From an uncultured Eubacteriales bacterium (GTDB taxonomy: Bacteria > Bacillota > Clostridia > Lachnospirales > Lachnospiraceae): a stretch of DNA of 48,544 nucleotides. Under the pieces are notes generated by a model that did not search any database, was not told the origin of the DNA, and saw only the letters and a program-made list of their open reading frames with translations. How positions within the stretch are numbered: position 1 is the stretch's first letter; each line of letters starts with the position of its first letter. The stretch is from the NCBI GenBank assembly GCA_900316115.1, contig ONBN01000009.1:1-48544 (forward strand), in the 5' to 3' direction. Positions 16,399-25,526 of the stretch are shown here, piece by piece. The translations under genes were made by a program, and so were the position numbers.

Positions 16399-18231
16399 TT
16401 GAGAAAGGAAAAAGGAAGATGGCTGCACAGGCTGGCAGTGGCTTTTGGTACGGCTGCAGCGGCAGTGATGCTGACGCAGGTTCCGGCAGCTGCAAGAGAA
16501 ATCATATGTAAGGAAGACACTACATACCAGATTAACGCAACAGAAACAAGGACAGTGGACTTTATAAGCGGACCGATTATGCCGGGGGATACCTTGAAGG
16601 TGGAGGGAAAACAGGAGATTTATCCGGCAGATAATGGCGAGCCTGAAAGTGTAGTGCAGAGAGTGGCCATGGATGTTGCAGCATACTGGTACTACCCAAA
16701 GGAAAGTGCGGCCACAGGGCCATTTACCAATCATTATGTTACAGAGTATCCCAGCGACGGATATAAAGCGGGCATTTCCAATGAACAATTGAAGGAAGCA
16801 TTGAAAGGCCTGGAATTTGTAACAACTAAGATTTACAATCGACAGGGAAATTATGTAGAGGTGATTTCCGGCTTTGTGAATAATACAGGAAAAATTCTTC
16901 GGGTAGCTGAGAACGGAGAAGGACCAGGCTGTGATAATATGGCGGCACTGTATGAATATGATGGCGAGGGGAACTGTATACGCACTTATAATCTCAGAGC
17001 CAAGGGCATGATCGTGAGGATATATGAGCCGGAGTGTGATCTCACTTATGATCTGGACGGTGGAAGCATGCAGGGCAAGACAAATCCATCTACTTATACA
17101 GTAGCTACCCTGGAGCCATATTCTGTGAAAATCTGGGGGCCTGTAAAGGAAGGATACCATTGTACAGGTATGGGAACCTCTGATGGACGTTCGTCTCTGT
17201 TTGGAAATGATTTTACAGAAAGTATAGAGGATGGACAGAGATACTTTATCCATGAATACTGGCCGGGATATTTCGGAAGATTTGGAGGAACAGGACAAAA
17301 CAGGGAGTTCCGGTTTTACTTTGATCGCGGGTATACCGCTGTATTCCATGGGAACGGAGGCACGGTGAACGGACAGGATACCTGGATCAGTGAAGTGGAT
17401 CGGGATAAAGGCTCGACCTGGCCTTATAAGTATACGGATGTGATCTTTACGCCTGTGCGTGAGGGATATCAGTTCGAGGGCTGGTACCTGGACGAGAATT
17501 TCAGTCAGAGGTTCTACCGCTTCCAGGATGACCGGACTTATGATAAGACCGGACACGATGACTGGAAGATTCCGTTTTGGACCACGCGCACTGATTATAT
17601 CACAGATCTGTACGCCAAATGGTCAGGCGGTGATGAACCGTTGCCGAGCACAGGACCATCTCCTTCAGAAGCACCGAAGCCAAGTGAAGCACCACAGCCA
17701 ACCCAGGCACCACAGCCAAGTCAGGCACCGGAGCAGAATGTGACTCCTGGAAATACACAGACACCAACACCTGCACCATTTGCTGCTCTTCCAAAGAAGG
17801 GAAGCCAGCACAAGGTAAAAGGTCTGGTTTATAAAGTGACAGCTTCTACAGCTTCCAAGAAAACTGTGACAGTTATGAGGCCTGTGAAGAAAACCGAGAA
17901 AAAGATCACCATTCCTGCATCCATAAAGCTTGGCAAATATACGTATCAGGTTACGGAGATCAATGCCAAAGCATTCAGGAATAATACAAGGCTGACTCAG
18001 GTAACTATAGGGACAAAGATCACAAAGATCGGAAAACAGGCGTTTGAGGGCTGCAAGAACCTGAAGAAGATCACCATCAAGTCTAAAGTCCTGAAGAAGA
18101 TCCAGGCAAATGCTTTCCGTAAGGTGAAGAAAGGCGCCAGGATTTATGTGCCAAGGGCAAAATATAAGGCTTACAGTAAATACTTAAAGGCTGCAAAGAT
18201 AACAAAGGATATTAAGGTTATCCGTAAATAA
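16399..18231 (+). CDS. Secreted surface protein with InlB-type and BspA-type LRR repeats
   Basis: A 610-residue exported protein. A signal peptide spans about residues 1-33 (helix around VAFGTAAAAVMLTQVPAAA). The central part, roughly 215-415, has Listeria/Bacteroides-type repeats, clearest in FHGNGGTVNG to EGYQFEGWYLDENF. A Pro/Ser/Ala linker of about 45 residues follows, then a C-terminal BspA-like leucine-rich domain (VTEINAKAFRNNTRLTQVTIG, KIGKQAFEGCKNLKKITI). It may mediate adhesion or binding to host or diet polymers. Translation probably starts at TTG 16399, eight bases after AGGAGGG; the ATG at 16392 is out of frame. No wall-anchor helix is present at the C-terminus. Confidence 0.8.
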   Translation: MRKEKGRWLHRLAVAFGTAAAAVMLTQVPAAAREIICKEDTTYQINATETRTVDFISGPIMPGDTLKVEGKQEIYPADNGEPESVVQRVAMDVAAYWYYPKESAATGPFTNHYVTEYPSDGYKAGISNEQLKEALKGLEFVTTKIYNRQGNYVEVISGFVNNTGKILRVAENGEGPGCDNMAALYEYDGEGNCIRTYNLRAKGMIVRIYEPECDLTYDLDGGSMQGKTNPSTYTVATLEPYSVKIWGPVKEGYHCTGMGTSDGRSSLFGNDFTESIEDGQRYFIHEYWPGYFGRFGGTGQNREFRFYFDRGYTAVFHGNGGTVNGQDTWISEVDRDKGSTWPYKYTDVIFTPVREGYQFEGWYLDENFSQRFYRFQDDRTYDKTGHDDWKIPFWTTRTDYITDLYAKWSGGDEPLPSTGPSPSEAPKPSEAPQPTQAPQPSQAPEQNVTPGNTQTPTPAPFAALPKKGSQHKVKGLVYKVTASTASKKTVTVMRPVKKTEKKITIPASIKLGKYTYQVTEINAKAFRNNTRLTQVTIGTKITKIGKQAFEGCKNLKKITIKSKVLKKIQANAFRKVKKGARIYVPRAKYKAYSKYLKAAKITKDIKVIRK

Positions 18232-18300
18232 TCATATCATATCATATAATATAATCTCAAATGTTGTATATTGATGTTGGGGGCAAAAATCCCAACTGTG

Positions 18301-18340
18301 ACAGGGCTGTTTCCAGGGATGCGGAAGCAGCCCTGTTTGT
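18301..18340 (+). terminator. Terminator after the surface protein gene
   Basis: ACAGGGCTGTTTCC pairs with GGAAGCAGCCCTGT with one bulge around an 8-base loop, ending in TTTGT. The stretch before it (18230-18250) is a short run of ATATC repeats. Confidence 0.75.
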
Positions 18341-18408
18341 GTATTGTGAAATGTGCATAAAAAATGAGATTCAAAATAAGCGAAACCGACGAAATGATAA
18401 AAGGTATA

Positions 18409-18437
18409 TTGACAAATCGGGGCATGGGGATTATCAT
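18409..18437 (+). promoter_or_regulatory. Sigma-A promoter of the LacI-type regulator
   Basis: TTGACA and TATCAT with a 17-base spacer. The operator at 18452-18465 lies just after the expected transcription start. Confidence 0.8.
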
Positions 18438-18451
18438 TACAGCATAAGTTA

Positions 18452-18465
18452 CGTAAAGGTTTACG
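18452..18465. promoter_or_regulatory. LacI-family operator, site 1
   Basis: CGTAAA-GG-TTTACG is a perfect palindrome with the central layout of LacI-family operators. Its 12-base core GTAAAGGTTTAC is the exact complement of the site at 19551-19562 before the transporter genes, so one regulator probably controls itself and the operon. Confidence 0.75.
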
Positions 18466-18490
18466 CAACAGAAACAAGGTGGTAGACACT

Positions 18491-19486
18491 ATGGCTGAAA
18501 AGAAGATATCAATCATTGATGTAGCACAAAAAGCCGGCGTTTCTACAGCAACCGTCTCGAGGGTTATTAATAAAAATGGGGGATATTCCAAGAAAACGGA
18601 AGAAAAGGTCATGCAGACCATCCGGGAATGTGGTTTTACCCCAAATGGCAACGCAATCAGCCTGAGAACGAACAGAAGTCACTCTATCGGGGTGATTGTA
18701 CCGGACATTACCAATGAGTTCTTTGCCAAGATCGTCCATGAATTGGATATATTCTTTCTGAAGCATCGTTACTCACTGCTGATCTGTGATTCCAATGAGG
18801 ATTACCAATTGGAAGACATGCACATCCGCAATCTGCTCCAGAAGAATGTTGACGGAATCGTTTACATATCCGGACAGGACGAGATCAAGAACATTGGGAA
18901 TATCCAGAGCGTTCCGGTGGTTTACATTGACAGATGTCCTCAGAATGCAGATGTTCTGATTCACTCAGACAATAAGGCAGGCGGATATCTGGCAACAAAG
19001 GAATTACTTAAGAAAGGATGCCGAAAGATACTTCTGATGCGGGATTTAAGATATGCATCAACCATCCGCAACAGAAAGGCAGGATATCTGGAAGCCCTGG
19101 AAGAATTTGGAGTTCCTTATGATGAGTCCCTGGAAATCAGCATTTTTCCTGAATATGATCAGGCAAAGGAAGTGCTGGAGCGTTTGCTGAAGCTGTCGGG
19201 ATGTTATTTTGACGGAATAGTAACAACATGCGATATGATGGCACTTGCCTGCGTCCATGTTTTGACAAAAGCAGGATACCGGATACCTGAGGATGTTAAG
19301 GTGGCTGGATTTGATAATATTTCACTTTCAGAATTCTGTAATCCGCCGCTGACTACCATCACCCAGGACACCAAAGGAATGGCACAATGTGCCGGCAAGG
19401 CCCTTCTGGAGCTGATCCGGCATGGTGAGGTAAAACAAAAGCGTACAGTGCTCCCTGTTTCGCTGGAGGTCAGAAAGTCCACCTGA
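18491..19486 (+). CDS. LacI-family transcriptional regulator of the allose operon
   Basis: A 331-residue repressor. The N-terminal helix-turn-helix is ISIIDVAQKAGVSTATVSRVIN, followed by the hinge and a periplasmic-binding-protein-like sensor domain (IGVIVPDITNEFFAKI, GFDNISLSEFCNPPLTTI). The ATG at 18491 is preferred, with AGGTGG eight bases before it; a GTG at 18479 overlaps that site. It stands 180 bases before the als-like transporter genes, and identical operator cores in front of both make it the likely local repressor, released by allose or a phosphorylated derivative. E. coli uses an RpiR-type regulator (AlsR) for the same genes, so control differs here. Confidence 0.88.
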   Translation: MAEKKISIIDVAQKAGVSTATVSRVINKNGGYSKKTEEKVMQTIRECGFTPNGNAISLRTNRSHSIGVIVPDITNEFFAKIVHELDIFFLKHRYSLLICDSNEDYQLEDMHIRNLLQKNVDGIVYISGQDEIKNIGNIQSVPVVYIDRCPQNADVLIHSDNKAGGYLATKELLKKGCRKILLMRDLRYASTIRNRKAGYLEALEEFGVPYDESLEISIFPEYDQAKEVLERLLKLSGCYFDGIVTTCDMMALACVHVLTKAGYRIPEDVKVAGFDNISLSEFCNPPLTTITQDTKGMAQCAGKALLELIRHGEVKQKRTVLPVSLEVRKST

Positions 19487-19550
19487 GTTTTACCTGATAA
19501 GTACAAGGCGTACAGAAGCGTTTAAAATCTATTTTTTTTTAAACATTCAT

Positions 19551-19562
19551 GTAAACCTTTAC
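19551..19562. promoter_or_regulatory. LacI-family operator, site 2
   Basis: GTAAA-CC-TTTAC, the reverse complement of the core at site 1. It lies about 115 bases before alsA, in an AT-rich region with a TTGAAA at 19586 and TATA-like boxes around 19604-19617 that probably contain the operon promoter. Confidence 0.75.
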
Positions 19563-19665
19563 TTAACGAATATGTGCAAAAATATTTGAAATAAGTTCCA
19601 AATTATAAAAATTATACAGGAAAGGAGCACGTTCACTTGATAATAACAGAGAAAAGAGGGGTAAT

Positions 19666-21183
19666 ATGGAGACTTTAGTAAAGATGGATGGCATTACAAA
19701 GGAATTTCCCGGTGTAAAGGCACTGGACAATATTTCCTTTGAAATCCGCTCTGGTGAGGTACACGTACTCCTGGGCGAGAACGGAGCCGGAAAATCCACA
19801 CTGATGAAGATCTTAAGTGGTGTTTATCAGCCTACCAGCGGTAAGATCACACTGAAGGGCAAGGAATTCACACACTTAACACCGTCTGATTCCTATGAAG
19901 GTGGAATCAGTATTATTTATCAGGAATTAAGTGTAATCAATGAGCTTTCTATTTTGGAAAACCTTTTCGTAGGAAAGCTTCCAACCAAGAAGGTAGCCGG
20001 TATTTCCGTTGTAGATTACGGTCTGATGATGAAGAAGGCAAAAGAAGTACTTGCAAAGGTCGGTATTAAAAGAGATCCAAGACAGTTTGTAGAAGAGATC
20101 AGTATTTCCGAGAAACAGCAGGTTGAGATCGCAAAAGCATTGATTTCCAACGCAGATGTGATCATCATGGATGAGCCTACCACATCTCTTACAACATCTG
20201 AGACAGAGCATCTGTTCAAGATCATCCGTCAGCTGAAAGCAGAAGGAAAAGGAATTGTTTATATTTCCCATAAGATGGATGAGATCAAACAGATCGGTGA
20301 CAGGATCACAGTTCTGAAGGATGGTACCTATGTTGGTACAAGAAATGTGGAAGATGTTACGGTAGATGACATGGTAAAGATGATGGTCGGCCGTGAGATC
20401 AAAGGTACTTACCACAATGAGACAGGCGTTGACCTGAGCAAAGAGCCGGTGATCTTTGAAGCAAAGAACATTTCCCGTAAGGATAAGAGAGTACAGGATG
20501 TTTCCTTCCAGCTTCATAAAGGTGAGATCCTTGGATTCGCAGGTCTGGTAGGATCCGGACGAAGCGAACTTATGAATGCCATCTTCGGTGCAGAACCAAA
20601 GAGCGCAGGACAGGTATTCATTGATGGTAAGGAAGTACATATTTCCAGTCCATATGAAGCCATCCAGAACGGACTTGCAATGGTAACTGAGAACCGCCGT
20701 GAGACAGGTTTCCTGGATAACTTCAGTATCAAACAGAATATTTCAATTGTTCCGTTTTTAAAGACCTCCAAAGGCAAGGGTCTGATCGGTCTTGTAGATA
20801 ATAAAGCCGAGAATGAATATGCCGCAAAAGAAAAGAAAGATATGAGCATCAAATGCCGGGATGTTGAGCAGAACATTACAGAGCTTTCCGGTGGAAACCA
20901 GCAGAAAGTAATCCTTGGAAAATGGATGGCTGCAGAGTCAAGGATCGTTATCTTTGATGAGCCTACAAAGGGTATTGACGTTGGAAGTAAAAGTGAGATT
21001 TATGTACTGATGAGAAAGCTTGCAAATGAAGGCAAGGGCGTACTGATGGTTTCATCCGAACTTCCGGAGCTGCTTTCCGTATGTGACAGGATCTGCGTAT
21101 TCCGTGAAGGCAAGATCCGCCTGACTATGGATGTTACAGAGGCAACTGAGGAAAACATTGTAAAAGCATCTACTGGTGAATGA
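19666..21183 (+). CDS. alsA: D-allose ABC transporter ATP-binding protein
   Basis: A 505-residue double-cassette ATPase of the RbsA/AlsA group. The first cassette has GENGAGKST near residue 38 and VIIMDEPTTSL. The second has GLVGSGRSEL, LSGGNQQKVILGKW and FDEPTKGIDVGSKSEI. It energises uptake through the permease that follows. The gene name rests on the operon context (AlsE, AlsK, AlsB and RpiB homologues downstream) because the ATPase itself does not show its substrate. The start follows GAGGGG. Confidence 0.88.
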   Translation: METLVKMDGITKEFPGVKALDNISFEIRSGEVHVLLGENGAGKSTLMKILSGVYQPTSGKITLKGKEFTHLTPSDSYEGGISIIYQELSVINELSILENLFVGKLPTKKVAGISVVDYGLMMKKAKEVLAKVGIKRDPRQFVEEISISEKQQVEIAKALISNADVIIMDEPTTSLTTSETEHLFKIIRQLKAEGKGIVYISHKMDEIKQIGDRITVLKDGTYVGTRNVEDVTVDDMVKMMVGREIKGTYHNETGVDLSKEPVIFEAKNISRKDKRVQDVSFQLHKGEILGFAGLVGSGRSELMNAIFGAEPKSAGQVFIDGKEVHISSPYEAIQNGLAMVTENRRETGFLDNFSIKQNISIVPFLKTSKGKGLIGLVDNKAENEYAAKEKKDMSIKCRDVEQNITELSGGNQQKVILGKWMAAESRIVIFDEPTKGIDVGSKSEIYVLMRKLANEGKGVLMVSSELPELLSVCDRICVFREGKIRLTMDVTEATEENIVKASTGE

Positions 21184-21208
21184 TAAAAATTAAGAGAGGT
21201 AAAGCGAA

Positions 21209-22174
21209 ATGAGTGAAAATAGTACAACAAAAACAAAACCAAGCTTTGGAACCTTATGGCAGAAATATGGAACCATCGGTATTTTCTTCCTTCTGCTCCT
21301 GGTTCTGATCATTGCAAAACCAAGCAGTATTTTCAATCCTGACAGTATCCCGCAGATCCTGAAACAGAGTGCTGTAAATATCTTACTTGCACTTGGTGAG
21401 TTCTTCGCGATCCTGATCGCAGGTATCGACCTTTCCGTTGGTGCTGTTGCAGGTCTGGTAGGTATGCTGACAGCAAAGATGATGGTTGCAGGTGTTCCCC
21501 TTCCGGTAGCGATCATCGGTGGTATCCTTTTAGGAACACTGATCGGTGCATGTAACGGACTTCTTGTTAATAAGACAGGACTTCATCCTTTCATCGTAAC
21601 TCTTGGTACGCAGAATATTTTCCTTGGACTTATGCTTGTAATCTCTGATTCAAGGAACATTTTCGGATTCCCGGTATCCTTCAGTAAAACAATGAGCAGC
21701 AGTATCCTGTTCCTTCCGGTTCCGGTTATCATCGCTCTTGTTGCAGCAATTTTCTGCTGGTTCTTTACAACAAAATGCAAAGCAGGTAGAAATATCTATG
21801 CATTAGGTGGAAACAAAGAAGCAGCATGGTATTCAGGTGTTAATGTAAACCTTCACACATTACTGGTATTTATGATCTCCGGTACATGTGCAGGTATCGC
21901 AGGTATCGTACTTCTTGGCCGTGTTGGTGCTGCCGCTCCTACAGCAGGTACAGGATATGAGACATACGCAATCGCAGCTTCCATCATCGGTGGAACAAGT
22001 TTCATGGGTGGTAAAGGTAAGATCCCGGGAGTTGTAATCGGTGGTCTGATCATCGGTCTTATCAACTATGGTATGACAGCCCTGACTATCCCAAGCAGTT
22101 ATCAGAAGATCGTAATGGGTGCTCTGATCATTATTTCTGTTGCAATTGACCACTTTGTAGCAAGCAAAAAATAA
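21209..22174 (+). CDS. alsC: D-allose ABC transporter permease
   Basis: A 321-residue permease of the RbsC/AlsC family with about nine hydrophobic helices. Motifs are GIDLSVGAVAGLVGM near residue 70, NKTGLHPFIVTLGTQNIFLG near 118, and ASIIGGTSFMGGKGKIPG near 252. It is the only permease in this operon, so it would act as a homodimer, unlike the two-permease importer at the start of the window. It starts 25 bases after alsA with a GAGAGGT site. Confidence 0.88.
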   Translation: MSENSTTKTKPSFGTLWQKYGTIGIFFLLLLVLIIAKPSSIFNPDSIPQILKQSAVNILLALGEFFAILIAGIDLSVGAVAGLVGMLTAKMMVAGVPLPVAIIGGILLGTLIGACNGLLVNKTGLHPFIVTLGTQNIFLGLMLVISDSRNIFGFPVSFSKTMSSSILFLPVPVIIALVAAIFCWFFTTKCKAGRNIYALGGNKEAAWYSGVNVNLHTLLVFMISGTCAGIAGIVLLGRVGAAAPTAGTGYETYAIAASIIGGTSFMGGKGKIPGVVIGGLIIGLINYGMTALTIPSSYQKIVMGALIIISVAIDHFVASKK

Positions 22175-22249
22175 TGTAATACATATAAGAACCGTAACAA
22201 TCATGTAATACCAAAGAGCCACAACTTTTGGACTAAGGAGAGAAAAGAA

Positions 22250-22927
22250 ATGAAACCAATGTTTAATCCTTCATTAATGTGTATGGATCTTCTTAATATC
22301 AAAGAACAGATCCAGGTTCTGAACAGCCGTGCAGACTTTTATCATGTAGACATTATGGATGGTCATTTTGTAAAGAATATTACCCTGTCTCCGGACTTTG
22401 TAAAAGCAATCCATCCCATCTGTGATATTCCGCTGGACTGTCACCTGATGGTAACAACCCCGGATGACTTTATTGAGCCTCTGGCAAAAGCAGGCGCAGG
22501 TTTTATCTGCCCACATGCTGAAACCATCAATTCCGAAGCTTTCAGGATCATCAAAAAGATCCGTGACAATGGATGTAAGGTTGGTGTTGTATTGAATCCT
22601 GCAACACCGGTATCTTACATCAAGCATTATATCCACAAAGTTGACAAGATTACGGTAATGAGCGTTGATCCTGGATTTGCAGGACAGCCATTTATCCCGG
22701 AAATGCTGGATAAGATCCGTGAACTGAAACAGCTGAAGGAAGAGAACGGATACAACTACCTGATCGAGGTAGACGGATCCTGCAATAAGAGAACCTTCAA
22801 GCAGCTGGCTGAAGCCGGAACAGAGGTATTCATCGTAGGTTCTTCAGGACTGTTTGGTCTTGATTCCAATCTGGAGACAGCATGGGATAAGATGATCGCA
22901 GACTTCAACCAGGAAGTAAATGCCTGA
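22250..22927 (+). CDS. alsE: D-allulose-6-phosphate 3-epimerase
   Basis: A 225-residue TIM-barrel enzyme of the ribulose-phosphate 3-epimerase family, converting D-allulose-6-P to D-fructose-6-P. It follows E. coli AlsE closely: NPSLMCMDLL, YHVDIMDGHFVKNITLSPDFV, PLDCHLMVT, KITVMSVDPGFAGQPFIPEMLDK, EVDGSCNKRTF and VGSSGLFG. Metal and catalytic residues in HVDIMDG, CHLMV and EVDGS are intact. AlsE differs from ordinary Rpe in the LMCMDLL start and the SCN(K/Q) segment, so this is the best-supported marker of the allose pathway in the cluster. Confidence 0.93.
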   Translation: MKPMFNPSLMCMDLLNIKEQIQVLNSRADFYHVDIMDGHFVKNITLSPDFVKAIHPICDIPLDCHLMVTTPDDFIEPLAKAGAGFICPHAETINSEAFRIIKKIRDNGCKVGVVLNPATPVSYIKHYIHKVDKITVMSVDPGFAGQPFIPEMLDKIRELKQLKEENGYNYLIEVDGSCNKRTFKQLAEAGTEVFIVGSSGLFGLDSNLETAWDKMIADFNQEVNA

Positions 22928-22942
22928 GGACAGGAGCAGCCT

Positions 22943-23845
22943 ATGAAAAAAGTAATCGGTATTGATATTGGAGGAACCAATCTTCGGTTCGGTGTTGTGG
23001 ATCATGAAGGTAATCTGGAATATTTTGAAAAGAAATCCAGCGGTTCTCTGGTATCCGAAAATGCAGTTGAAAATTTAAAAAACGAGATACTCAGATATAT
23101 TGATACATATCAGCTGAATAAAGAAGAGCTGGCCATCACCATCGGAGTTCCTTCAGCAGTAAGCAAGGATAAGAGCTTTATCTACTCTTCTCCAAACCTG
23201 AAAGGTCTTGAAAATATGGATCTTGGACATCTTTTAAGAGATGCCCTGCAGATTCCGGTATTTGTAGACCGGGATGTGAACTATCTTCTGATGAATGATA
23301 TCAAGAATTTTAATCTTGATCCTGACCGTGATAAGACCATCCTTGGTATGTATCTTGGTACCGGCTTCGGAAATGCAGTTTATGTAAATGGACAGCTTCA
23401 TTCCGGAAAGCACGGAGTTGCAGGAGAGCTTGGACATATTCCACTTCGGGGCGCCCATGGCCAGTGTGGATGCGGTGGTAAAGAATGCAGTGAGCTTCAT
23501 TGTTCAGGCAAGCATCTTCAGGAAATCAGGGCAGAATATTTCCCTGATACGCTGATTGATGACATCTTCACAAAGCATGGGGATGACCCGGTGATCCAGG
23601 AATATATAGACATTTTGTCTTACCCGATCAGTACAGAGATCACGATCCTTGATCCGGACTATGTGGTAATGGCAGGCGGTGTGATGATCATGAAGGACTT
23701 CCCTATGGAAAGGCTTCTTGAGCAGATCAGAATACGCAGCAGACATCCTTATCCGGCAGAGGATATTCAGTTTATTTTCCCTGAGCATACCCAGACCAGT
23801 GGTGTGATCGGCGGCGCTCTGGCTTATTTTGCCAGTGCAAAATAA
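22943..23845 (+). CDS. alsK: D-allose kinase (ROK family)
   Basis: A 300-residue ROK-family sugar kinase making allose-6-phosphate. IGIDIGGTNLRFGVVD is the N-terminal phosphate loop. GVPSAVSKDKSFIYSSPNL, FVDRDVNYLLMND, YLGTGFGNAVYVNGQLHSGKHGVAGELGHIPL and the zinc motif CGCGGKEC follow. Order and wording match E. coli AlsK more closely than glucokinases. It starts 15 bases after alsE. Confidence 0.88.
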   Translation: MKKVIGIDIGGTNLRFGVVDHEGNLEYFEKKSSGSLVSENAVENLKNEILRYIDTYQLNKEELAITIGVPSAVSKDKSFIYSSPNLKGLENMDLGHLLRDALQIPVFVDRDVNYLLMNDIKNFNLDPDRDKTILGMYLGTGFGNAVYVNGQLHSGKHGVAGELGHIPLRGAHGQCGCGGKECSELHCSGKHLQEIRAEYFPDTLIDDIFTKHGDDPVIQEYIDILSYPISTEITILDPDYVVMAGGVMIMKDFPMERLLEQIRIRSRHPYPAEDIQFIFPEHTQTSGVIGGALAYFASAK

Positions 23846-23968
23846 CTTTTAATAATCTATTATGATAGTGGCTGACAGGGGCTGCCGTGGGGTTTTTCAG
23901 ATACGTGAAGTGGCAGTACCCGGATTCAGTTCATTATAAAAATTCATGAAAAAAGAGAGGAAAAAAAC

Positions 23969-24937
23969 ATGAAAGCAAAAAAAGTATTAGCAGGTTTCTT
24001 ATGTGCAGCAATGACACTTGGTATGACAGTACCGGCAATGGCAGAAGAGTCCGGTGATGCAGAATACGCAATGATCCTGAAGACTCAGGCAACTGACTTC
24101 TGGGTAAAAATGTGGAAAGGTATTGAAGATGAGGCTGAGGCTAAAGGCGTTAAAGTAGACCTTTATGCAGCACAGAGCGAGGAAGATCTGGAAGGCCAGC
24201 TGACAATCCTTGAGAGCTGTATCTCCAAAGGATACAAAGGAATCGGTATCGCTCCTCTTTCTTCTGTAAACGTACTTCCTGGAATCGGCGAAGCTACAGA
24301 GAAGGGCATCACAATTGTTGATATCGATGAGAAATTTGACGAGCAGGAACTGGAGAACCAGGGCGGTGCTACAGTAGCTTATGTTGCAACAGATAACGTA
24401 GCTGTTGGTAACAAAGGTGGACAGTTCATCGTTGACAATGTAGATGAGGGAGCACAGGTTGCTATCATCGAAGGTAAATCCGGAAACCAGTCTTCTGAAG
24501 ACAGAGCTGAAGGTGCAAGAAAAGCATTTGAGGATGCAGGACTTGATATCATCGGAAGCCAGGCAGCTGATTGGGACAGACAGACTGCACTTGATATCGC
24601 TACAACATACATCCAGCAGAACCCGGATCTGAAAGGTATCTACTGCTGCAACGATGGTATGGCTTTAGGTGCAATCCAGGCAGTTATCAATGCTGACAAA
24701 GTTGGCGAGATCCTTGTAGTTGGTACAGACGGTGATACTGAGGCAGTTGAGTCTATCGCAGCAGAGCAGTTAAGCGCAACAGTAGCTCAGGATCCTGCAC
24801 AGATCGGTGCAACAAGCCTTGACCTTCTGATTGATGCTGTTGAGAATGGAACAGAAGCTAAGGTTGGTGAGTTCCCAGAGAAAACACCTATCGATTCCGT
24901 TCTGATCACAGCTGAGAACGCTGCAGATTATCAGTAA
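23969..24937 (+). CDS. alsB: D-allose-binding protein (ABC transporter)
   Basis: A 322-residue exported sugar receptor. The signal peptide (about 1-25) ends PAMAEES. The mature part matches E. coli AlsB: ILKTQATDFWVKMWKGIEDEA, YKGIGIAPLSSVNV, TDNVAVGNKGGQFI, AIIEGKSGNQSSEDR, SQAADWDRQTALDIATT and TVAQDPAQIGATSLDL. The conserved Asp, Arg and Asn residues of the sugar pocket appear present. No lipobox cysteine follows the signal peptide, which is unusual for a Gram-positive receptor. The gene comes after alsK rather than before the ATPase, with a 123-base gap that may hold its own expression signals. Confidence 0.9.
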   Translation: MKAKKVLAGFLCAAMTLGMTVPAMAEESGDAEYAMILKTQATDFWVKMWKGIEDEAEAKGVKVDLYAAQSEEDLEGQLTILESCISKGYKGIGIAPLSSVNVLPGIGEATEKGITIVDIDEKFDEQELENQGGATVAYVATDNVAVGNKGGQFIVDNVDEGAQVAIIEGKSGNQSSEDRAEGARKAFEDAGLDIIGSQAADWDRQTALDIATTYIQQNPDLKGIYCCNDGMALGAIQAVINADKVGEILVVGTDGDTEAVESIAAEQLSATVAQDPAQIGATSLDLLIDAVENGTEAKVGEFPEKTPIDSVLITAENAADYQ

Positions 24938-24981
24938 ATCTGAACAGAGGGATATATAGTAACAGAGTATAAAGAGTAGTA

Positions 24982-25038
24982 AGGCTGCCGTATTAAATAA
25001 GCATCTATTCAAAGAAGCTGTTTATTACGGCAGCTTTT
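24982..25038 (+). terminator. Terminator or attenuator between alsB and rpiB
   Basis: GGCTGCCGTATTAAATA pairs imperfectly with TGTTTATTACGGCAGC and is followed by TTTT. It probably lowers transcription into the enzyme genes below the level of the receptor gene. Confidence 0.7.
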
Positions 25039-25061
25039 AAGTTTCGAGAGGAGAACCCGTT

Positions 25062-25526
25062 ATGAAGGTGGGATTTGGATGCGATCACGTTGCAATTGAT
25101 TTAAAGAATATTCTGATGGAGCACCTAAAAGAAAAAGGCTATGAGTGCGTGGATTTCGGCGCTTATGATCCCAATGTAAAGGTAAACTATCCGGAACCGG
25201 GACGTAAGGTTGCAGAAGCCCTGATGCGTGGAGAGATTGAAAAAGGCGTGCTGATCTGTGGAACCGGCATTGGCATTTCTCTTGCAGCAAATAAGGTACC
25301 GGGTATCCGTGCAGCTGTATGCAGTGAGCCATATTCCGCAAAGCTGACAGTAGAGCATAACAATGCAAACATCATTGCAATGGGCGCCCGTGTAGTCGGA
25401 CCGGAACTGGCAAAGATGATTGTAGATGAGTTCTTTGCTGCAAAATTTGAAGGCGGACGTCATGCAATGCGTGTGCAGATGATCTCTGACATTGAGAAAA
25501 AATATGGAGCCCAGTGGCATGAATAA
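25062..25526 (+). CDS. rpiB: Ribose-5-phosphate / allose-6-phosphate isomerase B
   Basis: A 154-residue sugar-phosphate isomerase. FGCDHVAIDLK at the start, VLICGTGIGISLAANKVPGIRAAVC (catalytic Cys in the ICGTG loop) and the C-terminal EGGRHAMRV match RpiB. E. coli RpiB also interconverts allose-6-P and allulose-6-P, the step needed between AlsK and AlsE, so its presence completes the route. The start follows an AGAGGAG site. The downstream kinase start codon overlaps the end of this gene. Confidence 0.93.
   Translation: MKVGFGCDHVAIDLKNILMEHLKEKGYECVDFGAYDPNVKVNYPEPGRKVAEALMRGEIEKGVLICGTGIGISLAANKVPGIRAAVCSEPYSAKLTVEHNNANIIAMGARVVGPELAKMIVDEFFAAKFEGGRHAMRVQMISDIEKKYGAQWHE

Noticed and set aside
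17640-17660. LPSTG motif in the surface protein, like a sortase signal
   Set aside because: It is internal, at the start of a proline-rich linker, with no hydrophobic helix or basic tail after it, and nearly 200 residues follow.
18230-18252. Short ATATC tandem run as a phase-variable repeat
   Set aside because: Only about three to four units, outside any coding frame and away from a promoter.
18452-18465. CcpA catabolite-repression (cre) site
   Set aside because: The palindrome lacks the cre centre and its exact partner before the transporter genes fits the local LacI-type regulator better.
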